A DNA stretch of 64,000 nucleotides from Paenibacillus sp. 1001270B_150601_E10 (GCF_015558675.1 NZ_JADMOL010000001.1:558373-622372); one strand, 5' to 3'; positions 34,718 to 45,156 are shown, counted from the stretch's first letter. The notes: a model not told the origin generated them from the sequence alone. Translations and numbers: made by a program.

Positions 34718-37700
34718 TACCTTCTCCCCCACTTTCCTCCCCACCAAATAAACCTTGTTCCTGCCTTCTCCTCGGCTTGAATATTACCTTTATAGTCTGA
34801 TCGTAATCCTTGTACGATTTTCAATGTGTTCCCTGGCAAATTCAGATTTCCTGCTACTTTAATATAGGGTAATCCATGTCTTCCCTGTCCGTTTGAGAAC
34901 TGGATATAACCTATTTCCTTATGGCCTCCTATTATCAATTTAACACCATTCCCACTTTTTTGTGGACTCATTTCAACTTTATATCCAGATTGAGTAAAGA
35001 CTTTTTCAGTATGCTCTGGTCCTAATGCAAAAAGCAATTGTGGGTTATTCATAATATAGTTAATATTTAGATTTGATTTAAGATTCAGGAAATTTTTATC
35101 AGGCATAGGAGCACCTGACAATGCAAAAAAGAATACTCTGAAATGACTTTGTTGCTTATCACTTACATCTGTATATCTAACATCATCTGGAATATTAAGC
35201 CCGAACATTCTATAATATGACACTCTTATTCTATCAGCATCTCTTTCTGCCTCTTGCATTCTTCCAAAGTCGCCTTTTTTCTTTGCCCTATTCCAATCAT
35301 CAGTAAATTCAAGAACCATATTAGATAACACTTCATTGTCAGATGCTTTAACATGCCCGCTTGGGTCAGTATATATCAGCGGATTATTCTCCACATACGT
35401 GTACAAATTCAAACTCAGTGGATTACCTAGTTCCCCTTCATACGTATCCTCAGTAATAAAGCGTCCATCTGCAGGATCATAGTTACGAGCTCTTAAATAA
35501 TATAATCCAGATTCTTCATCTAATATTTCTCCTGTGTACCTAAAAGGATTTGTTATATTTTCTACATTAGAAGTCACATTCCCCCAAATATCGTATTCAT
35601 AAGAATTGATTACATTCCCAGACTTATCTGTAATCTGTATAACATCACCATGACCGTTATATTGGTAATAACCTCCTTGATTAGATCTGTAATCCTTACG
35701 GAATAGTAATTCATTACCCCAAATATTACGAGCCTGTAGTTCCGTAATATTCCCCTGTGTATCCTCACCCAATTCTTCAATAACTCGTCCATTATAATAA
35801 ACATAGCGAGTTCTTACATCACCAACAGTTTTTGTAGCTCTTAGACCGTCAGCATAATAGGTGTATAAGGCCCTTACTCCCTGCTCCCGTACAGCTATCT
35901 CATTTAACATATTTACCCCATTGTATGAATACGTAACATCACTGTACTGAGGTTGTATATCTTCTGCCGTACTCGATAATTGTTCGCGGTTTCCTCTTAC
36001 ATCATACCGATACTGTGTCTGTCCTAGAGGCGATAGCTCTGAAGTTATTCGATTTAATTGATCATATTGGAAGGAGGTTTTTACTGTATTCCCATCTTTA
36101 ATTCTGTCAATAGATGAGATATTCCCCATTCCATCATAAAAATATTCTTCTGAATAAGTATTTATAGATGAACGATTATGAGTTAAAAATGTGACTTGCC
36201 CAAAGCCATTTGACACTTTAGATAATGTAAAACTATTTGGATACATTATTTTATAACGCATTTCATGAGGCCCAATGCTATAGTCATAAGTGACTGTCCC
36301 CATATCTGCATATGAAACACTAAGCAATCGATTTAAAGTATCATATTGATATGTCTGTACTTGCTCATCTGGATAGATGATTGAGGTAAGTCGATCCCAG
36401 TCGTCGTAGACGAATTTATAGGAACGACCAGCGACAATTTGTGTTTCCAAACGCTTCCATGGGTCATATGAGTAGGTGATTGTTTCTGATTTTGGGACAC
36501 TAGACTCAGTTGATATTGAATTCACTAATAGGCGGGTAAGTTCATCATATTGATACTTCTGTTTATAAATTTCTTTACTCTTTTCCTTAACAGTAACGGT
36601 GTCAATTTCATTTAATGTTGTATATGTGTTTATTATGCTATTCCCTTTTTTGTCAGTTATCGTGACGGGCAATCCTAGCTTATTATATTCGATAAGTTCA
36701 AACTTCCCCGATGCATCCGTCGTCGTGATATTCCAACCGATCGCATTGTAAGTATTATGCTTTTGTAATTGCCCATTCAATTTGTAATCAACTAACCCTC
36801 CAAGATAATTATAAGTGTACCTATGAATGTTATTCTCAGCATCTTTCAGATAGATTAGTTGATGATTAGTATCAAAAGCATAACGAGTCGTTTGTGATTT
36901 TACCAAGTTGTCATTCTTAAAAGCATTGACTTCCTGCTCTACAACATCTCCATAATCAGTATAAGTGTTGTTTATCTCTTCTCTCATCTCTGGTATCTGA
37001 GAGACGATACGATCAACTCTTCCGTACTTGTCCAGATAATTGAATTCTACCGTTCCATCAGGATAAAGTACTTTATTTGTTGACCTCGATTCCACATGTC
37101 CCTCAATAGCAGTATTGGAATAGTAGTACTCTGTCTTATGTCCAAGACTATTCGTTATCGTTTTTTGTCTTCCTAAAGAGTCATAAGAATACATAGTTGC
37201 TAAACTTGATTCTCCAAATGGCAGCTCTTCGTCAATCAGTTGACCATCAGATGACTTGTTAATAAAGCTGGTTCGTGTCGTTCCTGCAACGATTCGCTCC
37301 CCTTTGACTGGAAGTCCGAATGGTGAATAGTAATTGTTTTGAATCTCTCCATCTGGCAAGGTAATAGATACCTTGCGTTCGGAATCAAGATAATTGTAGA
37401 CTTTTTTCTGGTTCTTATAAATTGTAGACGTCATTCTTCCTAATAAATCATACGTCGCAGTTGTTCTAGATCCATCAGGGTAGGAAGCCTCTATAATATT
37501 CCCATATATGTCATATTTGTAAGATGTCTTTAAATCATACCGAAAGTTATAATTCCCGCCCATTTCTGCTGCTTCCATTAGCGACTCCAACTGCCCTAAC
37601 GACGTGTAAGTATAACGCCGTTCTGCTAATGGTGGTGTATCCATTAACGTATTATCCGTCGAATATTGTTTCGTTTGAATGGCATTACGATTCTTATCAT

Positions 37701-40086
37701 AAAGAAGAACATCTGTAGTAAATGAACTAATGATTTGTTCACCGTTATTCTCAGGATTAGGGTATTTCTGTGTATTCGTTATCTTCTTCAATTGACCCCG
37801 TTTGCTTATCTCTGGGTCAGACAATCTGTAATAATCAAGCTGTTTGTTAGTGACTAAAGTGTGATCTGTACTTTCTGTCGATGTAAAGCTTAGCTGACGA
37901 AAAGGGCCCTCATATCTGTTCGTCGTAACATTCCCAATAATATCAATATATGATAATATCCGTCCCCAATTATCATAAGAATACGTTTCTTTTACATCTA
38001 ACTTCGTTGGTTCCGGAGGTTGGCAGACATCATCTACGTTTCCTACGTAAGACCAGATTTTAGATGGCTGGTCAAGCCCTGTATCGTAACCATACTTCGT
38101 AATCAGATGATTATGATTTGTATATTGAACATGATCTTCAACTGTTTCTAGCATGTTATAATTCCAAGGTGCCATCCATGAGTACTTCAATAATAATTGT
38201 GTATCGCCAGGTTCATAATGATATAGTCGGTAGGTTGCATCTAACACTTTACCTACTTGCTGCTGCTCGATCGTGATCTGTTTATCTCCATACCGAGAAC
38301 TATTACGTAATCTAGGAATCTGACTCTTATCTTGCTGCCAATATTCGTTGAATTGCCAGCCATGATCCTGATGCAGATTCCTATAATAGTTGGATATCAT
38401 CTTGGATTGATTATCCTCATTATATATGTAGTCAACCCGATCTACTGCATGATATCCAAAGTAAGATAAGGCATGCGGACTTGTATACAATCTAGTACTT
38501 CCTCGATACTGTTCTTTCTGTGTATATTCTGGACTAGCTGACCATCCTGCATTATAACTTTGATAGTTATATTTGACTGTCAATCCATTATAAAAATAAA
38601 TGTTCTTTAACAAAGAATACGCAATTTCACCATACCGATGATTGTTCATTTGAACGACACTATCGGACTCAACATATTGGTCGTCCCCAGACCATCTCCA
38701 CTGCTTTGTATAGCATAGTTTGTTAGGATCTGGACAAGATGCAGCATCATAAGCAGAGGGATTGCCTTCTGCATCGGAGCTATAAGCATATCCATCTGAT
38801 TTAAAATTAAAATCTGCAAGTCTGGTTGTATCTACTGGGTAATAATCATAGGACTCCAGAATCTGACTTCCATTTGTAAGATCAGTAACTTTATTTAATT
38901 TCCAATACCCCAATTGAGGTTTCTCTATGATTTCTACCTCATCAGTTTCTTCATTCCAATTTCGATAAACAAGATCTGTGGCTGCGCGGGACACATCATA
39001 TTTAATTTCTTTGACTACATTTGTTCCATGCATCACTTTGATACCTGTTATAATAGGAGGTCGATTGGGAAAATTAAGATCAGGTTTACGAAATATCGTT
39101 ATTTGTCTTTGATAGGAGTCCGTAATGACAATATTTTCGTTACCATCAAGTTGGTTTGAATTGTAATGGTAACTTACTTTATCAGCATATTGATTTTCCT
39201 TACTGATCATTCTCCCCGCTTCGTCAAATGTGTATGTGAGAGCTTCATTAATTGTAAGTTTGTGCATGACAGGCTGGCCGTTCGTCTTGGTGTATGTAAC
39301 ATTTTCATAAGGATAGTTATAAAGTAGACCATTACGAAATTCAATCGTAGATCCATCCTCAAGAGTAAATATAACTTTTTCTTTCTGAGAGGATTGCAAC
39401 GTATATTGTGTTAGAAATCCACTTTTAGGGATGTTTGCTTGTGGACTTGTATCACATGCATTATTAACTGTTGAACATGCAATCACTTTAGGCAGTACAT
39501 CTGGAATTTGATTAGTTAATTGCATATATGGCAAATTTAAAGCCCAGCCTGTCGCTATAAATCCAATAATATTTTCTGTTTGCGGTGTCTCACCATAATT
39601 TCCAAGTCCAACAGTATATTGTGGTGACAATATTTTGCTGGAGAGTGAGTTATAGGAACGAGTGATGATAAGATCAAGACCTTCTTTACCTACCAAGTTA
39701 ATATCTGTTACATAATGATTTGCAGTACGATAAAGTGGATCAACAATATGGTCAGTTTTTACAGCGTATTGATAATCACTGTTAAACTCATTGATCTTCT
39801 GTAATGCTGGTAGATCTGATATCTTGTTCATTTGCGGAACTGTCTGGTGAAGAGAAGGAGAGCTTATACTTTGGTGTCTTTGCTTATAAGATTTTCGTTT
39901 AGTATAAAATTCATAATGTTCTAATGCAGCAGGAACAAGATTAAACAAGCTGAACGGTAGTCGAAGTAAGGTTTGATTGTGTGAGGTTTGAAGGTGCAGA
40001 AGGTGGCTCACTGTCTTGACTCGTCGTAATTTCCACAAGACCACTTGGATCGGAACGATTCCCAGATAAATCCACTGCAACAACAC
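34717..40086 (-). CDS. RHS-repeat polymorphic toxin, C-terminal part
   Basis: The larger frame of a split giant toxin, 1789 residues as the ORF runs. The first ~50 are out-of-frame noise over the upstream ORF, and true sequence begins near NLVPAALEHYEF. Many YD/RHS repeats (YDxxGR, YDDWDRL) build the cocoon shell, followed by the hyperconserved core (DEESGLYYLRARNYDPADGR, YTYVENNPLIYTDPSGH, ~residues 1500-1578). The last 211 residues are the variable toxin domain: GGHKEIGYIQFSNGQGRHG and KAGTRFIWWGGKW stand out; no family is recognised. The gene is out of frame with its secretion part. Confidence 0.8.
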   Translation of the reverse strand: MLLQWIYLGIVPIQVVLWKLRRVKTVSHLLHLQTSHNQTLLRLPFSLFNLVPAALEHYEFYTKRKSYKQRHQSISSPSLHQTVPQMNKISDLPALQKINEFNSDYQYAVKTDHIVDPLYRTANHYVTDINLVGKEGLDLIITRSYNSLSSKILSPQYTVGLGNYGETPQTENIIGFIATGWALNLPYMQLTNQIPDVLPKVIACSTVNNACDTSPQANIPKSGFLTQYTLQSSQKEKVIFTLEDGSTIEFRNGLLYNYPYENVTYTKTNGQPVMHKLTINEALTYTFDEAGRMISKENQYADKVSYHYNSNQLDGNENIVITDSYQRQITIFRKPDLNFPNRPPIITGIKVMHGTNVVKEIKYDVSRAATDLVYRNWNEETDEVEIIEKPQLGYWKLNKVTDLTNGSQILESYDYYPVDTTRLADFNFKSDGYAYSSDAEGNPSAYDAASCPDPNKLCYTKQWRWSGDDQYVESDSVVQMNNHRYGEIAYSLLKNIYFYNGLTVKYNYQSYNAGWSASPEYTQKEQYRGSTRLYTSPHALSYFGYHAVDRVDYIYNEDNQSKMISNYYRNLHQDHGWQFNEYWQQDKSQIPRLRNSSRYGDKQITIEQQQVGKVLDATYRLYHYEPGDTQLLLKYSWMAPWNYNMLETVEDHVQYTNHNHLITKYGYDTGLDQPSKIWSYVGNVDDVCQPPEPTKLDVKETYSYDNWGRILSYIDIIGNVTTNRYEGPFRQLSFTSTESTDHTLVTNKQLDYYRLSDPEISKRGQLKKITNTQKYPNPENNGEQIISSFTTDVLLYDKNRNAIQTKQYSTDNTLMDTPPLAERRYTYTSLGQLESLMEAAEMGGNYNFRYDLKTSYKYDIYGNIIEASYPDGSRTTATYDLLGRMTSTIYKNQKKVYNYLDSERKVSITLPDGEIQNNYYSPFGLPVKGERIVAGTTRTSFINKSSDGQLIDEELPFGESSLATMYSYDSLGRQKTITNSLGHKTEYYYSNTAIEGHVESRSTNKVLYPDGTVEFNYLDKYGRVDRIVSQIPEMREEINNTYTDYGDVVEQEVNAFKNDNLVKSQTTRYAFDTNHQLIYLKDAENNIHRYTYNYLGGLVDYKLNGQLQKHNTYNAIGWNITTTDASGKFELIEYNKLGLPVTITDKKGNSIINTYTTLNEIDTVTVKEKSKEIYKQKYQYDELTRLLVNSISTESSVPKSETITYSYDPWKRLETQIVAGRSYKFVYDDWDRLTSIIYPDEQVQTYQYDTLNRLLSVSYADMGTVTYDYSIGPHEMRYKIMYPNSFTLSKVSNGFGQVTFLTHNRSSINTYSEEYFYDGMGNISSIDRIKDGNTVKTSFQYDQLNRITSELSPLGQTQYRYDVRGNREQLSSTAEDIQPQYSDVTYSYNGVNMLNEIAVREQGVRALYTYYADGLRATKTVGDVRTRYVYYNGRVIEELGEDTQGNITELQARNIWGNELLFRKDYRSNQGGYYQYNGHGDVIQITDKSGNVINSYEYDIWGNVTSNVENITNPFRYTGEILDEESGLYYLRARNYDPADGRFITEDTYEGELGNPLSLNLYTYVENNPLIYTDPSGHVKASDNEVLSNMVLEFTDDWNRAKKKGDFGRMQEAERDADRIRVSYYRMFGLNIPDDVRYTDVSDKQQSHFRVFFFALSGAPMPDKNFLNLKSNLNINYIMNNPQLLFALGPEHTEKVFTQSGYKVEMSPQKSGNGVKLIIGGHKEIGYIQFSNGQGRHGLPYIKVAGNLNLPGNTLKIVQGLRSDYKGNIQAEEKAGTRFIWWGGKWGRR

Positions 40087-42034
40087 TTAACGAATATTTA
40101 GTATATGGAATCATGTTTTTCAATTCTAATTCGAGCATTCTTGTACTTGCTATCTTAATGCCCTGATTATAAATTTCGTACAACATGACACCGGCATTAT
40201 CATCAGAAGCAGTCCAGGTTAGATGGAAAGACCTATCAGAGATTGGAGTCGCAGAGAAACCAGATGGTGAGTTAGGTGGAATAACATCCTCTCCTCTAGA
40301 GAATACTGGAACTGGAGTTGGGCTATCTCCAGTTTCACTACCTAGTACACCAAAAAAGTTGTTTCCCCATCCAAAAACCGTTCCGTCTAAACGCAATACA
40401 AGAGAACTATCGTCAGCTGCGGATATCTCTGTTATTCCGTTAAGTCCTGGAACCAACACTGGAGTCAACATATCAATATTATTTCCTAGACCTAATTGCC
40501 CATTATAATTACGTCCCCAGGACCAAACATTTCCTTCCGCTGAAAGTGCAATAGTGTGTCCCTTTCCCCCAGTGACAGCAACAACATTTGATATTCCCGT
40601 TATATTTACAGGTTTGTTTCGGGAAGTTGTAGTTCCATCACCTAATCTACCATACGAGTTCATCCCCCATGCCCATAAAGCCCCATCGCTTGATATAGCA
40701 AAACTATGATCGTCACCTGCGCCAATCGCTTTGATATTCTGAAGGTCAATAACTTGAACAGGCGCAGACTCATTATAATAGGCGCCGCTTTTTCCAGTTC
40801 CTAACTGCCCTGAGCCTCCTGTCCCCCAAGACCATACGGTTCCATCACTTTTGAGAGCAATATTATGCATTTCTCCAGCTGCTATATCAACAACATTCGT
40901 GAGTCCTATTGCCTGTACAGGGATGTTCTTATCAATAGTTGTGCCATCTCCCAACTGACCTAAGTGGTTAAGTCCCCAAGACCATACGGTTCCATCTTCT
41001 TTTAAAGCAAGTACAAAGCTGAAGCCAGAATCGATTTTTATCACCTTATCAAGACCGAGAGCTTGAACGGGTACTCTCGAGCTTTTATTGGTTCCATTTC
41101 CCAACTGACCTTTGGTGTTACTACCCACACCCCAAACAGTACCATCTTGTAGCAGAAATGAGGAATGATCAGCAGCTGCAACAGACCTGACGTTCTCAAG
41201 TCCTATAAAAGGAACTGGTGTATCATTATTATCAGGTACTCTTCCGTCAAAATCATGCCCCCACCCCCAAACAGATTGATTATTCTTAATAGCAAGCACA
41301 TGACTGTCTCCTAAGGAAATAAATGATCCCATTTGACTATAATCTAGGTTTACAGTATCGATCGAAATCGTACTCTGCCCCTGATTACCCGATGAACGAA
41401 TAAAAACGTACACATTGGCTGATACTGCATTAGGCGGGACGATTCCTCTGGACATAATAAATGAGTAACGATCATTTGATGACGTTAACTGCCTAAATTC
41501 ATCTTGTATTAATTGATGATTTACATCATAGAATCGAATGCCAAATTGAACGATCGAATCAGACAATTGAATGATTCGAATATTGCCTCCTAGAACAAAT
41601 GGCTTTCCACCCGCAATGGATATCTGCTGTTCTATGCCAGCAACTGCACCTTCTGCCGCATTAGTTAACTGAATATGCTGTGCTTGCTTTCCCGAATAAG
41701 CGTCTGTTGTTGGAGAGAACGATTGGGCGGATGTCCCTAAATTGTAAGCTTTCCAGTGATCTGCTATACCATTAGTACCTGTAAAATTTTCATAATCCCC
41801 GTTCGTTAGATTATTTAGACTTTTTACATGCTTCTTTCTCAGCAGATTTCCATTCTCATCATAAGTATACTCTGTTGTATTTTTATTCCCCTCCTTATTA
41901 GTTACCGTTTTACTGATTAATCGATTAGATAAATCATAATAGTAAAAAGTACTTCCAGCAGATACACTTGTACCTAATAAACTCGTACAAATGATAACGA
42001 AAAAAATATCATGCACACTCTCTTCATTTTTCAA
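39941..42034 (-). CDS. RHS toxin N-terminal part: signal peptide, CBM-like, RCC1 repeats, FnIII
   Basis: The N-terminal frame of the same giant toxin, 697 residues. A YD repeat (~35-70) is followed by a carbohydrate-binding-like beta domain (~85-235), about seven RCC1/alpha-tubulin-suppressor-like blades (SWGxNxxGQLGDGT, ~240-585) and one full FnIII domain (~590-680); a second FnIII stops after TSTTVQLV at 39941. Start: the TTG at 42034 gives MKNEESVHDIFFVIICTSLL. The ATG at 42027 in the next frame gives MKRVCMIFF, a better signal peptide that joins this frame if a poly-T tract has eight rather than seven T. Likely secreted or surface-bound. Confidence 0.75.
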   Translation of the reverse strand: MKNEESVHDIFFVIICTSLLGTSVSAGSTFYYYDLSNRLISKTVTNKEGNKNTTEYTYDENGNLLRKKHVKSLNNLTNGDYENFTGTNGIADHWKAYNLGTSAQSFSPTTDAYSGKQAQHIQLTNAAEGAVAGIEQQISIAGGKPFVLGGNIRIIQLSDSIVQFGIRFYDVNHQLIQDEFRQLTSSNDRYSFIMSRGIVPPNAVSANVYVFIRSSGNQGQSTISIDTVNLDYSQMGSFISLGDSHVLAIKNNQSVWGWGHDFDGRVPDNNDTPVPFIGLENVRSVAAADHSSFLLQDGTVWGVGSNTKGQLGNGTNKSSRVPVQALGLDKVIKIDSGFSFVLALKEDGTVWSWGLNHLGQLGDGTTIDKNIPVQAIGLTNVVDIAAGEMHNIALKSDGTVWSWGTGGSGQLGTGKSGAYYNESAPVQVIDLQNIKAIGAGDDHSFAISSDGALWAWGMNSYGRLGDGTTTSRNKPVNITGISNVVAVTGGKGHTIALSAEGNVWSWGRNYNGQLGLGNNIDMLTPVLVPGLNGITEISAADDSSLVLRLDGTVFGWGNNFFGVLGSETGDSPTPVPVFSRGEDVIPPNSPSGFSATPISDRSFHLTWTASDDNAGVMLYEIYNQGIKIASTRMLELELKNMIPYTKYSLSVVAVDLSGNRSDPSGLVEITTSQDSEPPSAPSNLTQSNLTSTTVQLV

Positions 42035-42257
42035 TACACCTCCAACTATGAAATGTTATAATTTACCACATTAAATAACATCATACAACAATACTCCTAT
42101 ATTTTCTATATATGTTATTTGTCGTTCCGAAAATATATTTGTCAGATTAGTGCAGAATCAAAATTTTAAAGTGGTACAAACTTACTCGGGAAATACCCCC
42201 TTCACTACCGTCATCATTATATGACTTTTTATTCCTCATATCTAATAAAAACACACG

Positions 42258-42290
42258 AAAAAAGCCCTCACTACAAAGTGAGGGCTTTTT
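42258..42290. terminator. bidirectional terminator after ahpF
   Basis: AAAGCCCTCACT pairs with AGTGAGGGCTTT around ACAA, with A/T runs on both sides. It ends the ahpCF transcript. Confidence 0.85.
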
Positions 42291-42340
42291 CTCAAGATCC
42301 ACCTAAAGATAGATCATATGCTGTTATTCTATGATGCCGA

Positions 42341-43870
42341 TTAATTGCGGATGAGATAATCGAAAGCACCGAGCGCCGCTGTCGCGCCAGATCCCATCGA
42401 GATGATGATCTGCTTGTACGGGCTGTTTGTGCAGTCGCCTGCTGCAAACACGCCAGGAATCGTAGTCGCACCACGACTGTCAACGATGATCTCACCCATG
42501 CGGGTGCGCTCAAGCGTGCCTTCCAGCCATTCCGTGTTCGGTACGAGACCGATTTGCACGAATACGCCTTGCAGCTCAACATGCTTCTCTTCTCCTGAAT
42601 CACGATCAATGTAAGTAATACCATCCACCTTGTCGGTACCGGTAATTTCTTTCGTTTGAACGTTCTTCAATACCGTAACGTTTGGCAGGCTGTGGAGACG
42701 ATCCTGAAGCACGGCATCTGCTTTAAGCTCTGGAGCGAACTCTAGAACCGTCACATGCTTAACAATACCTGCAAGATCAATCGCAGCTTCAATACCGGAG
42801 TTGCCGCCGCCTACTACGGCTACGTCTTTTCCTGTGAACAGAGGGCCGTCACAATGCGGGCAGTATGCTACCCCTTTGTTCTTGAACTCTGCTTCACCAG
42901 GAACGCCGATATTCCGCCAACGAGCACCCGTTGAGAGAATGACCGTCTTACTCTTAAGAACGGCACCATTCTCCAGCTCCACTTCGATAAGATCCTTCTT
43001 CTCCAAGCGCTTCGCGCGTTGAAGCTTCATCACATCGATTGGATACTCTTTGATTTGTTCTTCAATGCTCGCAACAAGCTTCGGACCTTCCGTGTATTTC
43101 ACACTGATGAAGTTCTCAATGCCCAAGGTGTCGTTCACTTGACCGCCGATGCGCTCAGCTAGGATACCTGTGCGAATGCCTTTACGTGCAGCGTAGATCG
43201 CCGCACTTGCACCTGCAGGGCCGCTGCCCACAACAAGCACATCGAAAGGCTCTTTATTGTCAAACTCTGATGCGTCTGGAGCGCTGCCAATCTTGGCAAG
43301 AATCTCTTCCACGTTCATACGACCGCTTTCGAAGAATTCGCCATTCAAGAATACGCTCGGCACAGACATGATGTCCTTGCTCTCTACCTCATCTTTGAAG
43401 ACCGCGCCATCAATCATTGTATGAGAGATGCCTGGGTTGAGAAGACTCATCAAGTTCAGTGCTTGCACAACATCAGGACAGTTGTGACAGCTTAGGCTAA
43501 TATACGTCTCAAACTTATATTCGCCTTTAATGCTCTTGATCTGGTCGATAACGCTTTGCTCCACCTTTGGTGGTCTGCCGCTAACTTGCAGCAGAGCCAA
43601 TACCAAAGAAGTAAATTCATGACCCAAAGGTGTTCCAGCAAACGTAATCCCCGTCTCTTCACCTACACGATTGACACTAAAGCTTGGTGTTCTAGATAAC
43701 GTTGTATGTTCAACCGTTATCTTTGAGGACATGGTAGCGAGCTCATCGATTAGGCTAAGCATTTCTTCAGACGCTTTGTCTGTGCCTGCGCTAACCTTAA
43801 GCACGACTTCCCCTTCCAAGAGATCGAGGTACTGTGCGAGTTGGTTTTTAAGTTCTTGATCTAGTGCCAT
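42341..43870 (-). CDS. ahpF: alkyl hydroperoxide reductase subunit F
   Basis: A 509-residue flavoprotein passing electrons from NADH to AhpC. The N-terminal tandem thioredoxin-fold domain has CHNC near residue 129. The FAD/NADH part has [19 protein letters not shown] near 214, the redox CPHC near 338, the NADH motif [17 protein letters not shown] and the C-terminal [16 protein letters not shown]. It begins 13 bases after ahpC, so it forms the usual ahpCF operon. Confidence 0.96.
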   Translation of the reverse strand: MALDQELKNQLAQYLDLLEGEVVLKVSAGTDKASEEMLSLIDELATMSSKITVEHTTLSRTPSFSVNRVGEETGITFAGTPLGHEFTSLVLALLQVSGRPPKVEQSVIDQIKSIKGEYKFETYISLSCHNCPDVVQALNLMSLLNPGISHTMIDGAVFKDEVESKDIMSVPSVFLNGEFFESGRMNVEEILAKIGSAPDASEFDNKEPFDVLVVGSGPAGASAAIYAARKGIRTGILAERIGGQVNDTLGIENFISVKYTEGPKLVASIEEQIKEYPIDVMKLQRAKRLEKKDLIEVELENGAVLKSKTVILSTGARWRNIGVPGEAEFKNKGVAYCPHCDGPLFTGKDVAVVGGGNSGIEAAIDLAGIVKHVTVLEFAPELKADAVLQDRLHSLPNVTVLKNVQTKEITGTDKVDGITYIDRDSGEEKHVELQGVFVQIGLVPNTEWLEGTLERTRMGEIIVDSRGATTIPGVFAAGDCTNSPYKQIIISMGSGATAALGAFDYLIRN

Positions 43871-43883
43871 CGTTTATCACCCT

Positions 43884-44447
43884 TTAGATTTTGCCTACGA
43901 GATCGAGGCTTGGCTTAAGTGTGTCGCCGCCTTCTTGCCATTTAGCTGGGCAAACTTCACCCGGATGGTTGCGAACATATTGAGCTGCCTTGATTTTGTT
44001 TACAAGGGAGCTAGCGTCACGGCCGATGCCGCCTGCGTTGATTTCAACAGCTTGTACAACGCCGTCTGGGTCGATGATGAATGTACCGCGGTCTGCAAGA
44101 CCATCTTCTTCGATCAATACATCGAAGTTGCGGGAGATGACATGAGAAGGGTCACCAATCATAATGTATTCTACTTTGCCGATCGCTGGGGAGCTTTCAT
44201 GCCATGCTTTATGTGTAAAGTGAGTATCTGTGGAAACAGAGTATACTTCAACGCCAAGATCTTTCAATGTTGCATATTGGTTTTGAAGATCCTCAAGCTC
44301 AGTTGGGCACACAAATGTGAAGTCAGCTGGATAGAAGCAAACTACGCTCCATTTGCCTTTGAAGTTTTCCTCTGTAACATCGATGAACTTACCGTTTTGG
44401 AATGCAGATGCTTTGAATGGTAATACTTCTTTTCCGATTAATGACAT
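43884..44447 (-). CDS. ahpC: alkyl hydroperoxide reductase subunit C (peroxiredoxin)
   Basis: A 187-residue 2-Cys peroxiredoxin. Peroxidatic Cys47 lies in [13 protein letters not shown] and resolving Cys166 in [10 protein letters not shown]; the C-terminal [14 protein letters not shown] is typical. GGAG lies eight bases before the ATG. Two PerR boxes and a strong promoter stand upstream, so it is peroxide-induced with ahpF. Confidence 0.97.
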   Translation of the reverse strand: MSLIGKEVLPFKASAFQNGKFIDVTEENFKGKWSVVCFYPADFTFVCPTELEDLQNQYATLKDLGVEVYSVSTDTHFTHKAWHESSPAIGKVEYIMIGDPSHVISRNFDVLIEEDGLADRGTFIIDPDGVVQAVEINAGGIGRDASSLVNKIKAAQYVRNHPGEVCPAKWQEGGDTLKPSLDLVGKI

Positions 44448-44527
44448 GTGTATATCTCCTTTGCAATTATATTTATATTGTTATAAAGCTTGTCCGAATC
44501 ATGTCGCTTGTCCATGTCGGCGTCACT

Positions 44528-44542
44528 TTATAATAATTATTA
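44528..44542 (-). promoter_or_regulatory. PerR box overlapping the ahpC -10
   Basis: TTATAATAATTATTA matches the PerR consensus TTATAATNATTATAA at 13 of 15 positions. It covers the -10 and start region, where bound PerR would block the polymerase. Confidence 0.75.
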
Positions 44543-44567
44543 TTTACGAAACGATGCAATCTGTCAA
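44539..44567 (-). promoter_or_regulatory. sigma-A promoter of ahpCF
   Basis: TTGACA (44567-44562), exactly 17 bp, then AATAAT (44544-44539). Transcription would start near 44532, giving an 85-base leader to ahpC. Confidence 0.7.
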
Positions 44568-44574
44568 GACTTTT

Positions 44575-44589
44575 TTATAATAATTATAA
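44575..44589 (-). promoter_or_regulatory. perfect PerR box upstream of the ahpC -35
   Basis: TTATAATAATTATAA is an exact PerR box, eight bases upstream of the -35. With the downstream box it brackets the promoter. Confidence 0.85.
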
Positions 44590-44944
44590 AATGAGATCCT
44601 TTCTCAACGCACAGCCGCTCATTCATGATGACGCAATCCATAACAGGCTATTCCCAAGCTCTGAAAAACCACTATTTATATAGAAGCAGGAAATACATGA
44701 TCTATTCCACAATCTAAACGATAATCCTTCCATGCAAATCCCTTTTCTTTTGCTCTACATGCAAAAATTCAAAGAGATGTCACTATATCAACCTTAACCA
44801 TTTCCACTTCGAATGAAACGGTCCCGCCTCTTCTTATCTTTGACTTTTATAAGGCTAAAAATGCGAATTTACCACTTTAACTTTTTCATAACCTTTTTCT
44901 TAAGTCGATCCACTATACTGAAGTACGTGATGTGCAAGTTCAAT
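44590..44944. other. intergenic region before the M-box
   Basis: About 350 bases with no supported gene. TATACT at 44914-44919 may be the -10 for the mgtE leader, but no good -35 is seen. Confidence 0.4.
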
Positions 44945-45116
44945 GTTCATATTAACCTTGTTAGGTGAGGCTCCTATGCAAACATAGGCCACTGCCCAGA
45001 AATATCGAGAGATGCCCATGGGTAGAACAGGAATTGCCGGATTAAGGCTTTTCATAAGGTGGCTAAGAGAGACAACATCCCCTTCTCTTTACGTTGCATA
45101 GTGCTAAAACTCAACT
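44945..45116 (+). promoter_or_regulatory. M-box (ykoK) magnesium riboswitch
   Basis: Conserved blocks appear in order: GTTAGGTGAGGCTCCTATGC, AAACATAGGCCACTGCCCAG, ATCGAGAGATGCCCATGGGT, AGAACAGG, then AAGGTGGCTAAGAG. This is the M-box aptamer that senses Mg2+. It lies about 400 bases before the mgtE ATG and is followed by a terminator and a competing hairpin, so it should shut off mgtE when magnesium is ample. Outer limits are approximate. Confidence 0.93.
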
Positions 45117-45156
45117 AGGGGGCAGAATGCATCTTTTACATGCATTCTTTCATCTG

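Noticed and set aside
39943-40086. True N-terminus of the RHS frame at MLLQWIY
   Set aside because: This stretch is antisense-free noise overlapping the FnIII frame; protein-like RHS sequence starts only after it.
43935-44423. Plus-strand 162-residue ORF opposite ahpC
   Set aside because: Antisense shadow of a strongly conserved peroxiredoxin.
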